64,000 nt of DNA from Ferruginibacter sp050611725 (lineage in GTDB: Bacteria; Bacteroidota; Bacteroidia; Chitinophagales; Chitinophagaceae), in contig NZ_JBODJB010000001.1 of the NCBI RefSeq assembly GCF_050611725.1, forward strand, positions 2,294,001-2,358,000. The letters run 5' to 3'. A program made the translations under genes and the position numbers. How positions within the stretch are numbered: position 1 is the first letter of the stretch; each line of letters begins with the position of its first letter. The notes under the pieces are model-generated. The model made no database searches, had not been told where the DNA came from, and saw only the letters and a list, made by a program, of their open reading frames with translations. Shown one piece after another: positions 26,638-34,853 of this stretch.

Positions 26638-26658
26638 ATATTGTGGTATACTAAACAT
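26638..26658 (+). promoter_or_regulatory. 21-base shared motif, copy 1
   Basis: ATATTGTGGTATACTAAACAT, less its last base in this note's spirit of short motifs, has core GGTATACTAAACAT and matches 32846-32866 at 19 of 21 positions. It ends eight bases before the TTG start at 26667. Function unknown. Confidence 0.3.
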
Positions 26659-26666
26659 AAAGTTGC

Positions 26667-27932
26667 TTGAAAACTATCCTACTTTTTGGTGCCGGAAAAT
26701 CTGCTACTGTTTTAATTGATTACCTCATCAAGGAAGCAGAAACGAACAAATGGAAATTCATCATTGCCGATGCAAATAAAGAACAAATTTTAAGCAAGAC
26801 AAATAACTCCCCTATTGCCGAAGCCATTGAAATGGATATAACAGACGACGATGCAAGAGAAGCGGTTATTCAAAGAGCACATGTGGTTATCTCAATGATG
26901 CCGCCTGCCCTTCACTATTTAATAGCTAAAGATTGTGTTGAAAATAGAAAACATTTACTCACCGCTTCGTATGTAGACAGTAAAATAAAAAGCCTCAGTG
27001 ATGAGATCAAGCATAGAAAATTATTATTCTTATGTGAGATGGGATTAGATCCCGGAATTGATCATATGAGCGCAATGAAGATCATTGATGATATAAAATT
27101 CAAAGGGGGTAATATTACATCATTTAAAAGTCATTGTGGCGGTTTGGTAGCACCTGAGAGTGATGACAATCCATGGCATTATAAAATAAGCTGGAATCCT
27201 CGTAATGTAGTAACAGCAGGCAAAGCCGGTGCTGAATATAAAATTAACAATGAAGTAAAGCATAAAGAATACGCAGAGATATTTAAAACTTGTGCTGAAG
27301 TACATATTGATGGTATTGGTAAGCTGGCTTACTATCCTAATAGAGATTCTTTAAGTTATATTCCAACGTACAAATTAAAATCTGCTGAAACATTTGAACG
27401 AACTACTTTACGTTATCCGCAATTTTGTACAGGCTGGGATACAATTGTACAAGCAGGATTGACAAATGATATTGATGCTATTGGAACGAATATAAGTTTT
27501 GCAAAATGGTCATCTTCAATTATTCCATTTGTCAATGAGACCAATAAAGAAATGCTTCAATATTTAGGTTTGTTTGATGATGTATTAATTCCATCAACAG
27601 CAAAAACCTCGGCAGATGTTTTGCAGTATTTATTAGAAACAAAATTGATCATGCAACCACATGATAAAGACATGATCGTTATGTTGCATGAAATAGAATA
27701 TAATAACAGCAAGATAGAAAGTAGTCTTATTGTAAAAGGAGAAGATAATTTAAGAACAGCCATGGCAAAAACGGTTGGACTGCCTTTAGGTATTGCAGCT
27801 AAACTAATTTTAAATGATGTTATTAAATTACGTGGCTTACATATTCCTACAACAAAAGAAATATATGAGCCTGTTTTAAAAGAGTTGGAAAATTTTGGTG
27901 TTGTTTTTAATGAAAAGCATTTACCTGTTTAA
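26667..27932 (+). CDS. Saccharopine dehydrogenase-like oxidoreductase
   Basis: 421-residue NAD(P)-dependent enzyme of the saccharopine dehydrogenase family, likely of the glutamate-forming (LYS9) type involved in lysine metabolism. It opens with a Rossmann motif ILLFGAGKSATVLIDYL, followed by VVISMMPPALHYLIAKDC and EMGLDPGIDHMSAMK, both typical of the family. The start is TTG at 26667, directly before the Rossmann strand; no upstream ATG is plausible. The C-terminus overlaps the convergent sirtuin gene by 12 bases. Confidence 0.87.
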   Translation: MKTILLFGAGKSATVLIDYLIKEAETNKWKFIIADANKEQILSKTNNSPIAEAIEMDITDDDAREAVIQRAHVVISMMPPALHYLIAKDCVENRKHLLTASYVDSKIKSLSDEIKHRKLLFLCEMGLDPGIDHMSAMKIIDDIKFKGGNITSFKSHCGGLVAPESDDNPWHYKISWNPRNVVTAGKAGAEYKINNEVKHKEYAEIFKTCAEVHIDGIGKLAYYPNRDSLSYIPTYKLKSAETFERTTLRYPQFCTGWDTIVQAGLTNDIDAIGTNISFAKWSSSIIPFVNETNKEMLQYLGLFDDVLIPSTAKTSADVLQYLLETKLIMQPHDKDMIVMLHEIEYNNSKIESSLIVKGEDNLRTAMAKTVGLPLGIAAKLILNDVIKLRGLHIPTTKEIYEPVLKELENFGVVFNEKHLPV

Positions 27933-28613
27933 CAATATTTGTTGTAACTCCTTCACTCCTTCTGTTGCAGGCATTTCAATTAAGGTGAGATTAGGATATT
28001 TTTCTACCGAAGGTATTTTTTTATCAATAATAAATTTTGGTAAGTATGATGGAGCATAGTGTAACAATGAAGCGGCTGGATAAACCTGTAAAGAGGTTCC
28101 AACTACAACAAAATAATCACAGGCTCTCATTACTCTCACAGCATCTTCCATTTTGGGTACCGCTTCTTCAAACCAAACAATATTAGGTCGTAACTGATAC
28201 CCATCTTCTGCAATATCTCCAACATTAATATCTCCTCTTATTTCAAATATTGTGTTTTCATCAGCAACACTTCTCATGGTAAAAATTTCTCCATGCAGGT
28301 GAATAATATTTGTTGACCCTGCTCTTTCATGCAGGTCATCGATATTTTGTGTGATGATCGTTACATCAAAATCTTTTTCTAATTCTGCTAAGCCAAAATG
28401 AGCAGCATTGGGTTTTGCCGCTGCCACATCTCTTCTTCGTTCGTTATAAAAATCTAAAACGAGTTGAGGGTTTCTTTTAAATGCTCCGGGTGTAGCAACA
28501 TCCTGCACATTGTATCCCATCCATAATCCATCACCATCACGAAAAGTTTTTAATCCGCTTTCTGCACTGATGCCGGCACCTGTTAGTACAACAATTTGCT
28601 TTCTATTTTTCAC
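27921..28613 (-). CDS. Sir2-family NAD-dependent protein deacylase without zinc cysteines
   Basis: 230 residues. NAD-binding LTGAGISAESGLKTFRDGDGLW and catalytic TQNIDDLHERAG plus the catalytic His in HLHGEIF are intact. FYNERRR supplies the Tyr and Arg that class III (SIRT5/CobB) enzymes use for succinyl- or malonyl-lysine. The region after HGEIF, where CobB has its zinc-binding Cys pairs, holds no such cysteines, which I believe is usual in Bacteroidota members. It overlaps the EVE gene upstream by 11 bases, so they are co-transcribed. Confidence 0.92.
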   Translation of the reverse strand: MKNRKQIVVLTGAGISAESGLKTFRDGDGLWMGYNVQDVATPGAFKRNPQLVLDFYNERRRDVAAAKPNAAHFGLAELEKDFDVTIITQNIDDLHERAGSTNIIHLHGEIFTMRSVADENTIFEIRGDINVGDIAEDGYQLRPNIVWFEEAVPKMEDAVRVMRACDYFVVVGTSLQVYPAASLLHYAPSYLPKFIIDKKIPSVEKYPNLTLIEMPATEGVKELQQILLNR

Positions 28614-29013
28614 CGGCCATTTCCATTATTATTTTCCATTCATCTGCTTTCACTGTTTGTACAGATAGTCTGCCTAATCTTACCAGGTCCATATTAGCAA
28701 GACGTTTATCATTTTTGATTTCTGAAAGTGGAACAGATTTTTTTAACTTCTTTACAGGCTTCAAATCCACTGCTACCCATGCAGTATCTTCTGTGGTAGA
28801 ATCCTGATGGGCCTCTTTAATGATTGTTGCTATACCAACGATCTCTACCCCTTCATTACTGTGATAGTATAACACTTCATCGCCTTTTTTCATTGCTCTC
28901 AAGTTGATACGTGCGGCATAATTACGTACACCTGTCCACTCTGTTTGTTTGTCTTTTACAAACTGATCCCAGCTATAAGCCGAAGGTTCTGATTTCACTA
29001 ACCAATAAGCCAT
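28603..29013 (-). CDS. EVE-domain protein
   Basis: 136 residues from the ATG giving MAYWLVKSEPSAYSWDQF; an ATG nine codons upstream would precede the conserved first strand with a hydrophobic stretch and is less likely. This is a single EVE domain, with WTGVRNYAARINLRAMKKGD and VLYYHSNEG motifs. EVE domains are PUA-related folds that bind modified bases in DNA or RNA. Here the partner gene is the sirtuin that overlaps its 3' end by 11 bases. Target base unknown. Confidence 0.9.
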   Translation of the reverse strand: MAYWLVKSEPSAYSWDQFVKDKQTEWTGVRNYAARINLRAMKKGDEVLYYHSNEGVEIVGIATIIKEAHQDSTTEDTAWVAVDLKPVKKLKKSVPLSEIKNDKRLANMDLVRLGRLSVQTVKADEWKIIMEMAGEK

Positions 29014-29156
29014 GAGTAAAAAGTTTATTATTTCTAACAAAGTTAGCTAAACAAATAATTTAAAAAGCATTGTTAAAAATCCAAGGCGAAGAATGTTTCG
29101 TATCTAATGCAAGCCGAAAGGACATTACAATCATTATAAATTTAAAAACATTCGTT

Positions 29157-29822
29157 ATGAGACAAAAAAAATTATTCATTGCAGCATTGGTCTTTCTTGC
29201 TGTAATAACCGGCAGTATTATTTATGCTGCGGATCACATTGATGCTCCCGCTGTAACAAGTCAGTCAACTGATATCACCGACCTCTATGTATTCAGAGGT
29301 CAGGATGCCGGCAATCTGGTATTTGTTGCAAATACACAGGGACTATTAAGCCCCGGGGCAACATCCGCCGCCAGTTTTGATGAAAATACACTGATCGAAT
29401 TCAACATTGATAATAACAACGATAAGATAGAGGATCTTGCTATTCAATGTAAATACGACGCTGCTTCCAATGCCATGCTTGTATATGGCCCCTATCCTGT
29501 ATCTGAACCCGGAACAATGAGTAAGATACAAGGACAAACTACAGCAAGAGTTGCAGTTACGGCATACGGTGATGCTAAACCAAAAATTGGAACAGGCACT
29601 TATGGAATAAAAGTATTTGCCGGCCCGAGAGATGATCCTTTCTTTTTTGATTTGAACAGATACAAAATGATACTTGCCGGTACTGCGCCAGGGTTCAATA
29701 ACCCGGGAACAGATGCTTTTGCAGGCACCAATGTTCTTAGTACTGTTGTTGAAGTTCCTAAATTTTTATTAGGTAATACCAATAGTTTGAACGTTTGGGT
29801 AGAAACAAAAAAGAAAATGTAA
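29157..29822 (+). CDS. DUF4331 protein, N-terminal half only
   Basis: Start set at ATG 29157, giving a signal peptide (MRQKKLFIAALVFLAVITGS to YAAD); upstream ATG or TTG choices add a charged 29-residue tail. The mature protein opens DHIDAPAVTSQSTDITDLYV, the SHREAP/DTTDLY-type entry of DUF4331, with FNIDNNNDKIEDLAIQ, a possible calcium-binding loop, and the FAGPRDDPFFFDL motif. It stops at about 221 residues, just after the point where full-length family members reach NVWV. The second half is encoded by the next gene, 29 bases on. Exported; function unknown. Confidence 0.85.
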   Translation: MRQKKLFIAALVFLAVITGSIIYAADHIDAPAVTSQSTDITDLYVFRGQDAGNLVFVANTQGLLSPGATSAASFDENTLIEFNIDNNNDKIEDLAIQCKYDAASNAMLVYGPYPVSEPGTMSKIQGQTTARVAVTAYGDAKPKIGTGTYGIKVFAGPRDDPFFFDLNRYKMILAGTAPGFNNPGTDAFAGTNVLSTVVEVPKFLLGNTNSLNVWVETKKKM

Positions 29823-29851
29823 TCAACTATTAAAAATCTAAAAAGAAAAAA

Positions 29852-30379
29852 ATGAAAATGTTAAAAATAAAATTGTTCGCTTCTGTTATTGCAGTAAGCT
29901 TACTTATTGTTTCTTGTAAAAAAGATACAACCCCTGTTGATAATTCAATATATGCTCAACAGGATCAGATGGGCAGACCAGCTATTAATACTGTATTCAA
30001 TAGCGCTGCCGATAAAGATGCATTCAATACAACTACCCCATCTGCAATGAACGCTGCTTTTCAAACAAAATTCCAATCACGTCTATTAGCGTTAAATCCC
30101 GGCTATACAACGAATGCATTGGGGCAAGATGCAGCAGCACTAACAGGACTATTAGCAACCGACTATTTAAATGTTTCTACAAAAGGTGTTACAACATTCT
30201 TTGACGGAACAAATATTTTAACCGGACGAACATTGAGTGATGATGTTATTGATGTTGAATTGTTATTACTTTTCGGTGGCCCTACAGGAGCAAGCAACTC
30301 TGGATTGACCAGCGATCACGTAAATGGTAATGATAAGACGTTTTCTGCATCATTCCCATACCTGGCATCGCCGTGGTAA
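29852..30379 (+). CDS. DUF4331 protein, C-terminal half as a lipoprotein
   Basis: 175 residues with its own lipoprotein signal (lipobox IVSC near residue 22, then KKDTTP). The mature part matches the C-terminal half of DUF4331 proteins: QDQMGRPAINTVF, the GRTLSDDVIDVELLLLFGG block, and SDHVNGNDKTFSASFPYLA. Together with the preceding gene it would rebuild one DUF4331 domain, one piece soluble and the other lipid-anchored. Same strand, 29-base gap, so presumably co-translated. Confidence 0.85.
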   Translation: MKMLKIKLFASVIAVSLLIVSCKKDTTPVDNSIYAQQDQMGRPAINTVFNSAADKDAFNTTTPSAMNAAFQTKFQSRLLALNPGYTTNALGQDAAALTGLLATDYLNVSTKGVTTFFDGTNILTGRTLSDDVIDVELLLLFGGPTGASNSGLTSDHVNGNDKTFSASFPYLASPW

Positions 30380-30470
30380 TAGTTTCTATATAATTAATTA
30401 AGACATAAGTTGGTCTTTTAATCCGTACCACATTTGAAATCTTAGCTTACAAAAAACATAAAATATTGTT

Positions 30471-30782
30471 ATGAGATTTCTAATAATTTTTCTAGCATTT
30501 TCTATTGTAATGTTTTGCTGGACGAATAGATGTTTTGCACAAAAAATGCCTCCGGAAAAAATAATAGAAGAAATGAATAATCAACTTTTAGAGTATGCAA
30601 CTGTAACGGACATTACAAAGAATTCTGTTACTGGTATAACAAATAAAGAAGATGGACTTTCTTTTATCACAACAGATGACTCAGCTAGATTATCTTTTGG
30701 ATCATCAAAATATACTATAGAACTACATTTTACTCCGAACAACATATTTGTTGGAGGATTGAGATTAGCCGTTATTTTCTAA
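30471..30782 (+). CDS. Small exported protein of unknown function
   Basis: 103 residues. Residues 1-24 form a signal peptide (MRFLIIFLAFSIVMFCWTNR to CFAQ). The mature protein is short, with one predicted helix (PPEKIIEEMNNQLLEYA) followed by beta-rich sequence. I do not recognise it. It sits 91 bases after the DUF4331 pair and 12 bases before a HupE-type permease, on the same strand. Confidence 0.6.
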   Translation: MRFLIIFLAFSIVMFCWTNRCFAQKMPPEKIIEEMNNQLLEYATVTDITKNSVTGITNKEDGLSFITTDDSARLSFGSSKYTIELHFTPNNIFVGGLRLAVIF

Positions 30783-30794
30783 TATAAAGTATAC

Positions 30795-31475
30795 ATGAAA
30801 AAGCGAAGTGCAAATAACACCTACATCAAACCCATAGTTATTACAACTGTGCTGATACTTTTTATTCAATCTGTATCGGCACATGTTGTTGTGGGTGAAT
30901 TAGAAAAAATGTCGAAAACAGAAACCGCTGTTTTGTACCTGGGGCTAGGTTTTAAACACATTCTTCCCTATGGGCTGGATCATATCCTATTCATATTGGG
31001 GCTTTATCTTTTGAATCCTAAATTAAAATCTATTCTACTACAAGCCACAGCTTTTACACTGGCTCATTCTGTTACATTAGGCTTATCGATGTACCGGATC
31101 ATCAACATCCATCCTGGAATTATTGAGCCTATTATTGCCATGTCTATTGTTTATGTTGCAATTGAAAATATAACCACTCAAAAATTAAAAGCTTCCAGAA
31201 TCGGAATTGTATTTTTATTCGGCCTTATACATGGATTAGGATTTGCCAATGTTTTAAATGATCTCGGATTACCACAAAACGCCTACTTCTCCTCACTGAT
31301 CTTTTTCAACCTTGGTGTTGAGTTGGGACAGATCTCCATTATCCTGGCTGCATTTTTATTATTTGGAAAATGGTTCGGAAAAGAAAAGTATTATCGTAGC
31401 AGAATAGTTGTTCCTATATCAGTTGCCATTGCAGTTGTTGCCGGCTATTGGACAATAGAAAGATTAATGATCTAA
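30795..31475 (+). CDS. HupE/UreJ-type membrane permease with intact metal motif
   Basis: 226-residue inner-membrane protein with about six or seven hydrophobic segments. The family signature lies in the first transmembrane pair after a periplasmic start: GFKHILPYGLDHILFILGL, giving an H-x6-DH metal motif as in HupE/UreJ nickel or cobalt permeases. FTLAHSVTLGLS and GLIHGLGFANVLNDLG add further conserved His residues, and FFNLGVELGQI marks the last conserved helix. A metal-ion uptake role is inferred from the family; the ion is not known. Its 3' end overlaps the convergent TPR lipoprotein gene by 12 bases. Confidence 0.85.
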   Translation: MKKRSANNTYIKPIVITTVLILFIQSVSAHVVVGELEKMSKTETAVLYLGLGFKHILPYGLDHILFILGLYLLNPKLKSILLQATAFTLAHSVTLGLSMYRIINIHPGIIEPIIAMSIVYVAIENITTQKLKASRIGIVFLFGLIHGLGFANVLNDLGLPQNAYFSSLIFFNLGVELGQISIILAAFLLFGKWFGKEKYYRSRIVVPISVAIAVVAGYWTIERLMI

Positions 31476-32750
31476 GTTTTTTTCGAGATCCTGTATAATA
31501 ACCGGGCTAAGATCATATTTATTCTTATTGGCTTCTTTAAAAAACTGTTCAGCATTGTAACCTTTATTCAAGCCCTTCATAACTTTACCCATCCAATATA
31601 ATTCCAACCCTTCTAATGGCTTTCCGGATACATGATTTTGAAATACGTTGTATGCTTCTGAATATCTATTATTTTTGAACAATGCCCAAACATACCATGC
31701 ATACGTTTGTGAAGTTGATCTGTTAAGAAGTTCATTCTTTGCAATGGCTTCAGCCTTAGCCGGCTCGTTTAAAACTCCTGTAAATATTTCGATAAGATAT
31801 TTGTTATACATGTTGCCGTAAACCGAATCTGAAACCTTCAATACAAATTCCTTTGCATACTGCATTTCTTTAATACTATCACCTTTAGCTTGTGCTACAT
31901 ACATTAATTTATAAATTGGTTCCGGAGATTTAGTTTTTATTTGAACATGGGCCAGTAATTTTTCAGCCAAAAAAGTATTTTTGTCATGTACTAATGCGAT
32001 CCATGCTATTCCCATAATGCTATGTAGATCTGCCGAACTTAGTTGTATCGATTCTTTATAATACGCATATGCTTTTTCCAATTGACCATTATGAAGATAA
32101 AGGTCTGCCAAATTTGATAACGCAGCTTGTTTAAGAAAAAGATTTGTTCCTGCAGTTTCCAATGCTTTTTGCATGGAACTTATAGCTGTATCTACATCAC
32201 TTCTATAATGAGCTAGTTTTGAAAATCGGAAAAAATAGCCGTAATCATTGGATGTGATCTTCTTGAGTTCTTGTTCGGCTTCATAAAATCTGCCCAATTC
32301 AAAATCAACATCAAATGATGTGGTAGATGATTCGTATGGCTTGATCCCGATACGCTGTGCCTGTTGCAAAAAGGAATCGGCTAATAAAAACTTATGCTGT
32401 AATATGGCATGCCTTATCAGGCCTAAATATGGAGCCGCTTCTTTATCCTTAAACGTTCGATTTATTGTATGTAAAATACTATCCGATCGTTTTATATCAT
32501 TTATATCTCCTGTAAGATTAAATCTTGTGGCTAAGGATGAAGCATATTTTAATTCAGCTACCATCCCCGGATTTTTAGGGTCGATCTTTTGTTGCCAAAA
32601 CTTTATCTCCTCTGCATTTTGCTTATAAGCAACAGGTATAACAGTCTGTTGTAGCAAACTATCAACATACTTCTCAGAAACAATATGAATCGGACGGTGT
32701 TGGCAGGCAGTAAATAGAAAAATAACGGTTAATAAATGCAAATGCTTCAT
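31464..32750 (-). CDS. TPR-repeat lipoprotein
   Basis: 428 residues with a lipoprotein signal (MKHLHLLTVIFLFTACQH, Cys about residue 16). Tetratricopeptide-like repeats fill the protein, for example AALSNLADLYLHNGQLEKAY followed by YYKESIQLSSADLHSIMG. It lies on the minus strand between two HupE-like genes and overlaps the first by 12 bases at the 3' end. A scaffold in a membrane complex is plausible; nothing enzymatic is seen. Confidence 0.8.
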   Translation of the reverse strand: MKHLHLLTVIFLFTACQHRPIHIVSEKYVDSLLQQTVIPVAYKQNAEEIKFWQQKIDPKNPGMVAELKYASSLATRFNLTGDINDIKRSDSILHTINRTFKDKEAAPYLGLIRHAILQHKFLLADSFLQQAQRIGIKPYESSTTSFDVDFELGRFYEAEQELKKITSNDYGYFFRFSKLAHYRSDVDTAISSMQKALETAGTNLFLKQAALSNLADLYLHNGQLEKAYAYYKESIQLSSADLHSIMGIAWIALVHDKNTFLAEKLLAHVQIKTKSPEPIYKLMYVAQAKGDSIKEMQYAKEFVLKVSDSVYGNMYNKYLIEIFTGVLNEPAKAEAIAKNELLNRSTSQTYAWYVWALFKNNRYSEAYNVFQNHVSGKPLEGLELYWMGKVMKGLNKGYNAEQFFKEANKNKYDLSPVIIQDLEKNLDH

Positions 32751-32845
32751 GTTTAAGTTTTTTTATAGATACGTAACCAGTCAGCAAATGGTTTAAACCA
32801 CACAAAGGTTAACCTGAGATCCCAAACAGAGCAGTATAATTACTA

Positions 32846-32866
32846 ATATTCTGGTATACTGAACAT
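32846..32866 (+). promoter_or_regulatory. 21-base shared motif, copy 2
   Basis: Core GGTATACTGAACAT within the gap between the TPR lipoprotein gene and the second HupE-like gene; 19 of 21 positions match 26638-26658. It contains the palindrome GTATAC. Confidence 0.3.
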
Positions 32867-33017
32867 CAACCACTTAGGGGCATCTGCGGTTTTCCACAGT
32901 TTTAACGATTTGTGAATAATATTAGGATAACTATCCCATTAAATATTTGGTTCTTTGCATGCAACCAAAATCCAGATAAAAGCTTCTTACGTAAGTAAGA
33001 TTAAATGCCAATTGATT

Positions 33018-33713
33018 ATGATTCCTTTTATTGCCAGCAACAACAAGTTGACCTATGGTGTTAAAGCATTGGGTCTGTTAGTGTTATCTATTTTCCTGAC
33101 TCAATTCCTATGGTCAAATGTTAGTTTTACAGAATTAACGCAAATTTCCAAACCTAGTACTTCTTTTGCCTTTATTCAGTTAGGTGCTGCAAGTTTTACA
33201 AATCTTGCTATGGGACACCTTATGTTTGTACTTAGTCTTTTCTTATTTGGTTCTAAACATGAATTTGTGATGAAACAATTAGTTGTTTTCACATTAACTC
33301 ATATGCTTACACTATGGTTAGGGGCTTTTAATGTTATTCCTTTTTCTCCATACATTGCACAGGCATTGGCGTTGCTATCAACTGTATACATAGCAGGTGA
33401 AAATATTTTTGCTTTTAAATTAAAGAGTTTACGAGTAACAGCTGTGGCAATCTGCGGTTTGGTACATGGCTTTGCGATGTCAAGTCATTTACATGAAGCC
33501 GGTGTAACGGAAGGAGCTTTCGGCAAATCACTTCTAATGTATAATTTGGGAATGGAGTTGGCTATTGCCTGCTTTGCAGTTCCTGCATTTTTAATTTTCG
33601 TAAAACTTGCTGCCGGAAAACATTATAGTAAAGCTTTTTTCAATATCGCTTCAGGTGCATTGGTTTTATTGGCGAGTTACTATACAGTAAACCAACTTTT
33701 AATCACAAACTAA
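33018..33713 (+). CDS. Diverged HupE/UreJ-like membrane protein lacking the metal motif
   Basis: 231 residues from ATG 33018 (MIPFIASNNKL); a TTG at 32955 would add 21 residues. It aligns along its length with the permease at 30795-31475: FTLTHMLTLWLG against FTLAHSVTLGLS, STVYIAGENI against SIVYVAIENI, GLVHGFAMSSHLHEAG against GLIHGLGFANVLNDLG, and YNLGMELAIA against FNLGVELGQI. The HxxPxGxDH signature is lost, becoming SFTNLAMGHLMF, with only the final His kept. It extends further at the N-terminus with an extra hydrophobic segment. Probably not a metal transporter on its own; a partner or regulator is possible. It ends seven bases before the convergent LutA-like gene. Confidence 0.75.
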   Translation: MIPFIASNNKLTYGVKALGLLVLSIFLTQFLWSNVSFTELTQISKPSTSFAFIQLGAASFTNLAMGHLMFVLSLFLFGSKHEFVMKQLVVFTLTHMLTLWLGAFNVIPFSPYIAQALALLSTVYIAGENIFAFKLKSLRVTAVAICGLVHGFAMSSHLHEAGVTEGAFGKSLLMYNLGMELAIACFAVPAFLIFVKLAAGKHYSKAFFNIASGALVLLASYYTVNQLLITN

Positions 33714-33720
33714 TCAAGAA

Positions 33721-34437
33721 TCAATAGTTTGCCAAAACATCTGCTATATGCATTGTTTTGATGTTCAAGTTTTTGTTTTTGATATAACCATCTAAGTGCA
33801 TAAGGCAACTTATGTCTGTAGAAATGATGTATTCGGCACCGGTAGCTATTGCATTACTTACCTTTTGATCAGCCATACCTATCGAGATGGAATCGAACTT
33901 AACAGAAAATGTTCCACCAAAACCACAACAGGTTTCAACATCATTCATTTCCACCAATTGCAATCCTTTTACAAGGCTTAATAATTTACGGGGGCCTTCT
34001 TTTATTTTGCATTCTCTGAGAGCAGCACAACTGTCATGATAAGTAGCTTTTGCATTTAATACTGCTCCAAAGTTTTCTATTTTCAATACATCAGTCAGGA
34101 ATTCGGTAAACTCATAAATCCGATTACTCAGATCCTTTACCTGATTATGCTGAGAAGAGTTTTCAAATAGTTTTGCATAATAATTTCTTACAAAGCCAAC
34201 ACAACTTGCACTCGGAGCAACAATATAATCTGCCCCTTCAAAATCTTTTAAAAATTTTGAGCACACTGCTCTTGCTTCATCCCAATAGCCGGCATTAAAG
34301 GCAGGTTGGCCGCAGCAGGTTTGATTGGTATTATATGAAACATCGCAAGCAGCTTTTTCCAATACTTTTACCATATTGAAAGCAGTTTGCGGATACAATT
34401 GATCTATAAAACAAGGAATAAATATTTGTACTTTCAT
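33721..34437 (-). CDS. LutA/YkgE-like (Fe-S)-binding protein
   Basis: 238 residues with two CCG-type cysteine-rich domains: CFIDQLYP, NQTCCGQPAFNAGY and SASC, then YHDSCAALRE, VETCCGFGG and STDISC. This is the make-up of LutA/YkgE, the small subunit of lactate utilisation complexes. LutB and LutC are not beside it, so the lactate role is only family-based. It is the last gene of a minus-strand run starting at 36039, two bases after the preceding lipoprotein gene. Confidence 0.88.
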   Translation of the reverse strand: MKVQIFIPCFIDQLYPQTAFNMVKVLEKAACDVSYNTNQTCCGQPAFNAGYWDEARAVCSKFLKDFEGADYIVAPSASCVGFVRNYYAKLFENSSQHNQVKDLSNRIYEFTEFLTDVLKIENFGAVLNAKATYHDSCAALRECKIKEGPRKLLSLVKGLQLVEMNDVETCCGFGGTFSVKFDSISIGMADQKVSNAIATGAEYIISTDISCLMHLDGYIKNKNLNIKTMHIADVLANY

Positions 34438-34439
34438 GA

Positions 34440-34847
34440 TTACTTCTGAGCTTCTAAGTATTTTACTAAAGGTGTTTTTACATCGGCTACCGGATCGTAT
34501 ACTTTTATGTCGAATGTTTTTGGATCAACATAAAATTGATAATAAGTAAAGTATCTGTCTTCCGCATTATATCCGGCTTTTACATGAATATCGGATTCGC
34601 CTGACCGCAATGTATCAATAATAAATGAAATAGCGTCTAAATGATCAGTGACTGAATCGATATGAGCATTAGCTTTAATAATAAAAGGCAATTTCATTAA
34701 AGTATCTACGATCTTGTCTTCAGTTAAACGATTAAAAACTACGGGGGGTGATGCATTCTTTTTTTCCTCTGTACTCTCCCAGGGCTTAATATTATTGTTG
34801 CAGGAAATTAAAAGAATACATAGTGATATGATCAAGTAAAAACGCAT
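34440..34847 (-). CDS. Small lipoprotein of unknown function
   Basis: 135 residues. A lipobox at residues 13-16 (LISC) follows a short hydrophobic signal. The mature part is mixed alpha/beta, with a possible ligand-binding stretch ending YYQFYVDPKTFDIKVYDPVA. I do not recognise it. It lies between ribH and the LutA-like gene in a close-spaced operon. Confidence 0.7.
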   Translation of the reverse strand: MRFYLIISLCILLISCNNNIKPWESTEEKKNASPPVVFNRLTEDKIVDTLMKLPFIIKANAHIDSVTDHLDAISFIIDTLRSGESDIHVKAGYNAEDRYFTYYQFYVDPKTFDIKVYDPVADVKTPLVKYLEAQK

Positions 34848-34853
34848 GGATAA

